A stretch of 18,831 bases of DNA from assembly GCA_022791215.1 (NCBI GenBank), contig JAAVYQ010000031.1, positions 1 to 18,831 on the forward strand. Direction: 5' to 3'. Positions 12,877-18,831 of the stretch are shown piece after piece. Source of the DNA: Bacilli bacterium (GTDB taxonomy: Bacteria; Bacillota_I; Bacilli_A; RF39; UBA660). Within the stretch, counting starts at the first letter, position 1. Every line of letters starts with the position of its first letter. The position numbers were made by a program, and so were the translations under genes. The notes beneath the pieces are model-generated. The model searched no databases, was not told where the DNA came from, and worked only from the letters and a program-made list of their open reading frames with translations.

Positions 12877-14940
12877 ATGAACATAGATAACATAGTAAAC
12901 GAATTATTAATAAAAATACCATATTCAAAAAAATATCAAGACATAAGAAACAAAATAAAAAAAGCATTAGAAGAAGAATATAAAAAATATATAGAAAAAA
13001 ATAATCATCTAACTACGATAACAATAATACTAAAAAAATATGGCACATTAGAAAAAGCAGCCTTATTAGCCGGATACAACCAAGACGAAATATATAGATG
13101 GAAGCAAGAAGAAAACATAACAAACTATGATACATTCAAAAAAATATTTAAAAAAGAAAAAAGAAACATAAATCTATTCAGTATATTTATAATAATAACA
13201 ATAACATACATAATATCCTCAATAATATACACATCAATAAAAAACATAATAATCGCAATAATACCATTCATACTCGCGAGCATATATTTAAAAAAAATAA
13301 TAACAAATGTGAAAAAAACATACAATTATTCATTTGAAGCATACGATGAAATACAACAAATAGAAGACAAATATCACAAAAAAGAAATAAACGCTATACT
13401 ACTAGGAATCGCGACATTTAGTATAACACTAACAATAATACTTATAACAAATACAAGAAAAGCTGAAATAATTAGTAGAATAATGTCAAACATAACAATA
13501 ATAGAAATAATACTAATATGCATAATAAAAAACATAATAATAAACAAAACACTAAAACAAAAAATAGAAAACAATTATGAAAAAGAATACAAAAAACAAT
13601 TAAAAAAACTAACAATATTTTCCATAATATATTGGGGAATATCGTTAATAACAACATACCTACTAAAAAACAAAATGAGGTTAATAATCCTAGCAATATT
13701 CATAGCCTTATACATGACCATCTATGTAATATACATCATAAAAGCGCGCAAAAAAATAGTAAGAAAAAACATAACCATCAACAAAAAAAGAATCCTAATA
13801 ACAACCATATTAATAATAGGAATAAGCTTCTATCAAATAATGAAATTAGATTCATGGATACTCCAGCCATACATAAATTCCGTTAAAACAGTAAACACAG
13901 AACATCTAGACATAAAATACGATGATGCGACTGGAACATATACAATATATACAAACAAAGAAGACTTTAAAATACTACAACTGACGGACATACATCTAGG
14001 AGGCAGTAACTTCACATACATGAAAGACATCAAAGCATTGCACAGCGTATATAGACTAATAGAAACGACAAAGCCAGACCTAGTAATAGTAACAGGAGAC
14101 CTAGTCTTTCCACTTGGAGTAATGTCCATGTCTTTCAACAATAGTGCGCCGATAATGCAATTCGCATCATACATGAGAAACATAGGCGTACCATGGGTAT
14201 TTGCATATGGAAACCATGACACAGAATCACTCGCAACACTTACAAAAAAAGAAGTAGACGAATTATTCAAAATGCTATCATACAAAAACTCAAAAAATCT
14301 ATTATACCCATACAAACAACCCAACATAACAGGAAGAAACAACCAAATGATAGAAATAAGAAAAGAGAATGACGAGTTAATACAAGCACTATTCATAATG
14401 GACTCAAACTCATATTACGAAGACGTAATGAACAACTACGATTACATTCATGATGACCAAGTAGAATGGTATAAAAAACAAATAATAAAACTAACAGAAA
14501 AAGAAGAAAAAAACGTAGACTCAATGATCTTCTTTCATATGCCAATAAACGAATATCAAACTGCATACGACTTATACAAACAAAACAGTAAAGAAGTAGA
14601 ATATTACTATGGAGAAATAGAAGAAGAAAACGAAAACATAAGTGACTCAAAATATCACAGTAAACTATTTGAAACAGCAGTAGAACTAGGAAGTACAAAA
14701 GCTATATTTTGTGGACACGATCACTTAAACAACATCTCATTAACATACAAAGGAATAAGACTAACATATGGACTAAGCATAGACTACCTAGCATACCCAG
14801 GAATAGAAGAAAAAACAAACCAAAGAGGCGGGACACTAATAACAATACACGAAGACAAAACCTTTGAAATAACTCCAATAAAACTTAAAAATTTACCACT
14901 AGAAAAAACAATAAAAATAAGTAAAGAAAAAGTAAAATAA
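12877..14940 (+). CDS. polytopic membrane protein with metallophosphoesterase domain
   Basis: The 687-aa product joins three parts. Residues 1-90 are soluble and helical, and loosely resemble a HAAS-type N-terminal module. Residues about 98-330 hold around seven membrane spans. Residues about 365-670 form a calcineurin-like metallophosphoesterase with all metal-binding motifs: DIH (D371, H373), GDL (D408), GNHD (N446, H447, D448), the FFHMP histidine (H554) and GHDH (H614, H616). After an odd number of spans the catalytic domain probably faces outside, as in YkuE-like enzymes acting on lipid head groups or wall polymers; substrate and topology are inferred. AACAGGAG precedes ATG 12877. The C-terminus is Lys-rich. 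Confidence 0.85.
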   Translation: MNIDNIVNELLIKIPYSKKYQDIRNKIKKALEEEYKKYIEKNNHLTTITIILKKYGTLEKAALLAGYNQDEIYRWKQEENITNYDTFKKIFKKEKRNINLFSIFIIITITYIISSIIYTSIKNIIIAIIPFILASIYLKKIITNVKKTYNYSFEAYDEIQQIEDKYHKKEINAILLGIATFSITLTIILITNTRKAEIISRIMSNITIIEIILICIIKNIIINKTLKQKIENNYEKEYKKQLKKLTIFSIIYWGISLITTYLLKNKMRLIILAIFIALYMTIYVIYIIKARKKIVRKNITINKKRILITTILIIGISFYQIMKLDSWILQPYINSVKTVNTEHLDIKYDDATGTYTIYTNKEDFKILQLTDIHLGGSNFTYMKDIKALHSVYRLIETTKPDLVIVTGDLVFPLGVMSMSFNNSAPIMQFASYMRNIGVPWVFAYGNHDTESLATLTKKEVDELFKMLSYKNSKNLLYPYKQPNITGRNNQMIEIRKENDELIQALFIMDSNSYYEDVMNNYDYIHDDQVEWYKKQIIKLTEKEEKNVDSMIFFHMPINEYQTAYDLYKQNSKEVEYYYGEIEEENENISDSKYHSKLFETAVELGSTKAIFCGHDHLNNISLTYKGIRLTYGLSIDYLAYPGIEEKTNQRGGTLITIHEDKTFEITPIKLKNLPLEKTIKISKEKVK

Positions 14941-14999
14941 AAACCAAACTATAGAAAACCAAACTAAATACTGATACTATAAAATAGAAAATAGAAAGG

Positions 15000-15022
15000 A
15001 ATCAATCAAAAAAAGATTGATT
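15000..15022 (+). other. hairpin in the leader of the C39-like peptidase gene
   Basis: AATCAATC (15000-15007) and GATTGATT (15015-15022) are perfect inverted copies around seven A. An AGAAAGGA site lies just before the hairpin and AAAGAGA lies just after it, 16 bases before ATG 15038. Folding would bring the upstream site closer to a start codon, so it may influence translation. No T-run follows. Confidence 0.4.
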
Positions 15023-15037
15023 AAAAGAGATGTTTTT

Positions 15038-15781
15038 ATGAGGAAAAAGAAAAAAAGGAAACTCACAAAAAACTTTAAAATACTGCTTGTAACAATTATA
15101 ATAATAACAGGATTCATATATTTTAACAAAACTGAAAAAGAAGAAATATTAATAAAAGCAGAAAACCCAAAAAGCAAAACAACCGAAGAAGCGCACATAA
15201 TAGACAACATAAAAACATACAAACAATTTCCAGAATATCCTACTGGATGTGAAAGTGTATCACTTCATATCTTTCTAGATCACTATGGAATAAAAGTAGA
15301 TGTAGAAGAAATAATAGAAAAATTGCCAAAAGGAAACATACCGTATGAAGAAGATGGAGAATTATATGGTGCTAATCCTGAAGAAAAATTCATAGGAAGT
15401 CCATACAACGAATATTCCTTTGGAGTATATGAAAAACCTATAAAAACACTTGCCAACAAATTTAAAAAAGGAGCAAAAAGTGAAAAAGGAATAAGTATAG
15501 ACAAAGTAAAAAATATCCTAAAAAGTGAAAACCCATTAATAGTATGGACACGAATAGAAGAGACGCTAACTAAAATAGAATACGTTGACAGTTGGAAAAG
15601 TGAAGAAGATGGAAAAACAATTCAATGGCCGAAAGGAGAACATGCAGTAGTATTATATGGATATGATAAAGATTATTACTACATATCAAATCCATACAAT
15701 GGAGAAAAATATCCAATAAAAAAAGAAATATTTGAACATAACTTCAAAGCCTTAGGGAGCAGGATAGTATATTACGAATAA
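15038..15781 (+). CDS. membrane-anchored C39-like cysteine peptidase
   Basis: The 247-aa product has a very basic N-terminus (RKKKKRKLTKN), one membrane anchor (about 13-29) and an extracytoplasmic papain-like domain of the C39_2 type. Catalytic Cys71 lies in YPTGCESVSL, His202 in GEHAVVLYGYDKDYYY, and the polar third residue probably in SNPYNG (about 216). LDHYG and ENPLIVWT are also family-typical. Relatives process secreted or surface peptides; no ABC transporter is fused, so it is not a bacteriocin exporter of the C39-ABC type. ATG 15038 follows AAAGAGATG; TTG 15017 lies inside the hairpin and is disfavoured. Its neighbours are all envelope proteins. Confidence 0.82.
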   Translation: MRKKKKRKLTKNFKILLVTIIIITGFIYFNKTEKEEILIKAENPKSKTTEEAHIIDNIKTYKQFPEYPTGCESVSLHIFLDHYGIKVDVEEIIEKLPKGNIPYEEDGELYGANPEEKFIGSPYNEYSFGVYEKPIKTLANKFKKGAKSEKGISIDKVKNILKSENPLIVWTRIEETLTKIEYVDSWKSEEDGKTIQWPKGEHAVVLYGYDKDYYYISNPYNGEKYPIKKEIFEHNFKALGSRIVYYE

Positions 15782-15803
15782 AAACTATAAAATCACTTTC
15801 TTG

Positions 15804-15831
15804 TTGAATAATTGCGAAAAACAGTTATAAT
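15804..15831 (+). promoter_or_regulatory. promoter of the 15857 gene
   Basis: TTGAAT (15804-15809) and TATAAT (15826-15831) are spaced by 16 bases, directly after the peptidase gene. Transcription would begin near 15838, at the Shine-Dalgarno site, so the transcript would be almost leaderless or start slightly upstream. Confidence 0.6.
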
Positions 15832-15856
15832 ATGACATAAGGAGTGGTTGAATAAA

Positions 15857-17428
15857 ATGAAAGAACCGATTGAATTTAAAATTATACGAACAATAACAAA
15901 ACTAGAAGAAAACAACTTTGACATGACAAAATACACAAAAGAATTAAAAGAACAAGAAACATTAGAAGACTATGAAGAATTATATAACGAATTAACACCA
16001 TATCTAGAATGCTTCAAAGCCATAACTATGCTAAAAAGTATAGAAAGAAAATTGACTGAAATAGAAAAAATACAAATAGAAGAAGAAACTAAACGTTTTC
16101 CTAAAGAAAAAGTCAAATACACATTAGAAGATATAATAGAAGAAATGCTTAATGCGATAGAAATCATTAGAAAAAACCGAGCAACATTTGAAGAAAACAA
16201 AGAACATGAGCAAATAGAAAAACAGTTTTACACGCTAATATATAAATTAATAACGCTAGAAATAATAGAAAATTTAGACAGTAAAATACTAGATGCAGTA
16301 TTAGAAGAAGAAAAAGATGCAATAAAAATAAGTGAACACGTATATGTCAAAGAAATTCCATATATAGAAGCACACAAAACAGTATATCAAGAAGAGTACG
16401 TTAAAGCATTAGAATTAAAAATAGAAGAAGATAACAAAAAAGGGAACTTAAATTTATTAGATAAAGAAATAATACTGATAATAAACAATATTCAGTACAA
16501 TAAAGAAATCTTGGTATCAATAAAAGAAAAACAAAAAGAAATAGAATCAAATCAAGAATTACCATCAGTAGAAATTAGAAAAGCAGATAGAAAAGTAAGA
16601 AACTATTTATGCGAACAAAAAAGCATGAAAGCCATACTATCTAAAACGAACAAGCAAATAAAAAGAAGAGTCTTTGCACTAATCGCATCAGTAGGAATAT
16701 TAGCAAGTATAAGTACATTCGCCATGAAAAAATTAGAAGGTCTATATACGAACTATGAAACAACGAAAACGATCATAACAAAAGACGGAGAAGAAGTAAC
16801 GGTCAATGAATCAAAAGACAAATTTAATATGGAAAAACTTGATGATGATGAAAAAATAATAATGCAAGTACATTACGATAGTTTTGAAACATCTACAGGA
16901 TATAAGCACTACATGGAAGAATTTATATTACCAGAAGGCGAAACAAAAGAAATAAAAGAATATTTAGATGCTCCTACATCTGAACTAACATTAAAATCTT
17001 CACAATTATTGAATCAAGCAGGTCAAAGTGAAAGAAAGATAATAATAAAAGAACAAAATTTAGATGAACCGATAACAGAAATAGACATTAAAATATGCCT
17101 GTCACTTTTGATATTAATTGTAAATTTAGTGATAAATCAAGCTCCATATATGCCATTAGATTCTTTATTTGAAATAATAAGATTAATCAAAAGCAAAAAA
17201 GAAGACAAAGAGCAATTTAAACCTATGATAGACCAAATTGAAAGTTACATAAAAGACATAACAGAATCATTAACAGTATCTGAAGAAAACTTAAAAAAAT
17301 ATAATCGAATAAAAGAAGTAGCAGAAGTACTAGAAATAGACTTTAAAGAAAATCCTGAATTTGAAACACTAGAAAAAACAATAGAAGAAACAAACAACAA
17401 AATAAGAAAACTAGAAATGAATAATTAA
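15857..17428 (+). CDS. two-TM coiled-coil protein of unknown function
   Basis: I do not recognise a family for this 523-aa, Glu/Lys-rich protein. Residues 1-270 are predicted to be almost entirely helical and cytoplasmic. A membrane span (about 271-288, after KQIKRR) is followed by a 120-residue loop rich in beta-prone segments (TIITKDGEEVTVNES, EFILPEGETKEI), a second span (about 411-430) and a cytoplasmic helical tail of about 90 residues. Positive charges flank both spans on the cytoplasmic side, placing the loop outside. AAGGAG (15839-15844) is three bases from TTG 15848 and twelve from ATG 15857, so the start is uncertain and TTG would add MNK. It has its own promoter and terminator. Confidence 0.75.
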   Translation: MKEPIEFKIIRTITKLEENNFDMTKYTKELKEQETLEDYEELYNELTPYLECFKAITMLKSIERKLTEIEKIQIEEETKRFPKEKVKYTLEDIIEEMLNAIEIIRKNRATFEENKEHEQIEKQFYTLIYKLITLEIIENLDSKILDAVLEEEKDAIKISEHVYVKEIPYIEAHKTVYQEEYVKALELKIEEDNKKGNLNLLDKEIILIINNIQYNKEILVSIKEKQKEIESNQELPSVEIRKADRKVRNYLCEQKSMKAILSKTNKQIKRRVFALIASVGILASISTFAMKKLEGLYTNYETTKTIITKDGEEVTVNESKDKFNMEKLDDDEKIIMQVHYDSFETSTGYKHYMEEFILPEGETKEIKEYLDAPTSELTLKSSQLLNQAGQSERKIIIKEQNLDEPITEIDIKICLSLLILIVNLVINQAPYMPLDSLFEIIRLIKSKKEDKEQFKPMIDQIESYIKDITESLTVSEENLKKYNRIKEVAEVLEIDFKENPEFETLEKTIEETNNKIRKLEMNN

Positions 17429-17437
17429 TAAAAAAAC

Positions 17438-17465
17438 AAAAACACTTAAAACAAAAAGTGTTTTT
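17438..17465 (+). terminator. intrinsic terminator after the 15857 gene
   Basis: AAAAACACTT (17438-17447) pairs fully with AAGTGTTTTT (17456-17465) around an eight-base A-rich loop. The T-run forms the end of the stem and continues as AATTT. It begins ten bases after the stop codon. Confidence 0.85.
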
Positions 17466-17501
17466 AATTTGTGTAAATTTAGTGAAACAAAGAACTTACT
17501 A

Positions 17502-17530
17502 TTGAAAAAACAAACAATAAGTAATAAAAT
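17502..17530 (+). promoter_or_regulatory. putative promoter of the MMPL gene
   Basis: TTGAAA (17502-17507) and TAAAAT (17525-17530) are 17 bases apart, 40 bases before the start codon and after the preceding terminator. Confidence 0.5.
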
Positions 17531-17569
17531 AAATAACTATTGAATTTAAATAATTGGAGGGAGTAAAAA

Positions 17570-18831
17570 ATGAAAAAAATAACAAATTTTATAATAAACA
17601 AAAGACATGCAATATTGATAATATATATAATACTAACAATAATATCATGCATACTAGCCACAAAAGTAGAAATAAATAGTGACTTAACAAAATACTTACC
17701 AGAAACATCAACAACAAGAATTGGAACAAAAATAATGAACGAAGAATTCAAAAACATAGAAATGCCTTCAACATTAAAAATAATGTTCCAAGACTTAAAA
17801 ACAGAAGAAAAAGAAACCATATTAGAAGAATTAAAAAACATAAAAGGAATAACAAATGTAGAATATGACGAAACTGAGAAACATAACAAAGATGGGTACA
17901 CACTATACACAATAAACACAGATGCAGCAAGTGATAGTCAAACTGCAAAGAAGATATATGAAGAAATCTTAGAAAAATATAAAGACTACGAAATAAATAC
18001 AAGTGGAAGTATCAAAACAAGCAACACAGAAATATTACCAACATGGATAATGATCACATCAATAAGTTGTGCAATAATAATACTAATAATAATGTGTGAT
18101 TCATACCTAGAACCGTTTTTATTCCTAATAACCATACTAATCGCAGTCATCCTAAATGCAGGAACAAACATAATATTTGACTCAATATCAGAAATAACAA
18201 ACTCAATATCTGCAATACTAGTAATGGCACTATCAATGGACTACTCAATAATGCTAATAAATAGATATAGAAGTGAAAAAACCATAGAAAAAAATGATAT
18301 AGAAGCGATGAAAAACGCATTATACCATTCATTCCAATCAATAACAAGCAGTTCACTAACAACAATAGTGGGACTAATCACACTAATATTTATGAGTTTC
18401 ACAATTGGAAGAGACCTAGGCTTAGTACTAGCAAAAGGAGTATTCCTAAGTTTAATATCAATATTCATATGCTTACCTACACTAATACTAACATTTGACA
18501 AATGGATAACAAAAACAGAAAAGAAAACAATCAACATAAAATTAAAAACACTAGGAAAAATCAGTTACAAAATAAAAACTCCAATCACCATATTATTCAT
18601 AATACTATTTATTGGAAGCGTACTATTAAAAGGAAACTTAGAAATATTATACACATCACCTGAAAACGATAAAATAGAAGAAATATTTGGAAATAATAAC
18701 CAACTTGCGATAATATACAAAAACGACTTTGAAGAAAAAATAACAAACTACATAAACAATAAAGAACAAAACGAAAAAATAACAAACATACAAGGATATG
18801 GAAACACACTAAACTACCCATTAAAATACAA
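17570..18831 (+). CDS. MMPL/RND-family transporter, 5' part
   Basis: The frame opens at ATG 17570 (TTGGAGGGAG upstream) and runs off the window end, giving 420 residues. Span 1 (about 14-31) leads to an extracytoplasmic porter-like domain with INSDLTKYLPETS. A cluster of spans follows from about residue 160 and includes ALSMDYSIMLINRYRSE, whose Asp-Tyr pair matches the proton-relay motif of MmpL/RND transmembrane segment 4. The later segments (SSSLTTIVGLITLIFMSF, GVFLSLISIFICLPTLIL) fit MMPL spans 5-6, after which a second porter domain begins. These proteins use the proton gradient to export lipids or hydrophobic compounds. The substrate is unknown. The second half is outside the window. Confidence 0.88.
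   Translation, partial: MKKITNFIINKRHAILIIYIILTIISCILATKVEINSDLTKYLPETSTTRIGTKIMNEEFKNIEMPSTLKIMFQDLKTEEKETILEELKNIKGITNVEYDETEKHNKDGYTLYTINTDAASDSQTAKKIYEEILEKYKDYEINTSGSIKTSNTEILPTWIMITSISCAIIILIIMCDSYLEPFLFLITILIAVILNAGTNIIFDSISEITNSISAILVMALSMDYSIMLINRYRSEKTIEKNDIEAMKNALYHSFQSITSSSLTTIVGLITLIFMSFTIGRDLGLVLAKGVFLSLISIFICLPTLILTFDKWITKTEKKTINIKLKTLGKISYKIKTPITILFIILFIGSVLLKGNLEILYTSPENDKIEEIFGNNNQLAIIYKNDFEEKITNYINNKEQNEKITNIQGYGNTLNYPLKY

Noticed and set aside
13833..14396. Open frame of 187 codons on the - strand
   Set aside because: It is antisense to the conserved metallophosphoesterase motifs, which fix the coding strand. No ribosome-binding site or recognisable domain.
17479..18537. 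Several - strand open frames over the last kilobase
   Set aside because: The + strand frame continues uninterrupted to the window end and encodes a recognisable MMPL protein.
1..18831. TGA read as Trp (genetic code 4)
   Set aside because: Conserved Trp positions (for example RWNPK in S2 and WWW in the lipoprotein) use TGG, and no conserved gene needs read-through of TGA.

Overview
The window comes from a very AT-rich, low-GC Gram-positive-type bacterium. It is probably an uncultured gut-type Bacillota or Mollicutes-like relative. The housekeeping genes are of Firmicutes type and order (PP2C phosphatase, PASTA kinase, rsgA, rpe). Shine-Dalgarno sites are AGGAGG-like, GTG and TTG starts are common, and promoters are TTGACA/TATAAT or extended -10 boxes. 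Trp is encoded by TGG. Every one of the 18 stop codons that can be read is TAA or TAG, never TGA.

Layout. (1) Bases 1-52 are the last codons of a gene whose product ends in RPVISL, the same C-terminal signature as the lipoprotein at 8390-9805. (2) Bases 53-6998 are a core block on the + strand. A structured leader precedes rpsB and tsf, then comes a membrane-anchored thioredoxin-like protein without CXXC and a terminator. A second unit follows with overlapping or closely spaced stp (prpC), pknB (prkC, three PASTA repeats), rsgA and rpe, closed by a terminator. (3) Bases 7000-8057 carry dinD behind a near-consensus promoter whose spacer holds a LexA-like SOS box, followed by a terminator that can serve both strands. 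(4) Bases 8048-9805 form a divergent regulator and surface-protein module. A 72-aa XRE repressor on the - strand faces a lipoprotein with a DUF6273-like C-terminal domain. Their shared control region has two perfect AGGTAAnnnTTACCT operators and one degenerate one. (5) Bases 9806-10205 contain two strong inverted repeats and a second XRE gene. (6) Bases 10206-12816 carry a SanA/YdcF-like protein and a GNAT acetyltransferase in overlapping frames, a nested CGTGC/GCACG repeat structure, and a DUF4143-type AAA+ ATPase. (7) Bases 12877-18831 encode envelope proteins: a seven-TM metallophosphoesterase, an anchored C39-like cysteine peptidase, a two-TM coiled-coil protein of unknown function, and an MMPL/RND transporter cut by the window end.

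Although nearly all genes lie on the + strand, base composition flips. Up to about 8.9 kb the + strand is rich in G and T at silent positions; beyond it A and C dominate. The change falls inside the lipoprotein gene, which itself looks mosaic (T-rich N-terminal part, A-rich middle, T/G-rich patch over the C-terminal variable segment). The candidates most worth following are the repressor/lipoprotein switch with its mosaic target gene, the SOS-type dinD promoter, the two clusters of strong inverted repeats, and the unrecognised envelope genes in the right half.
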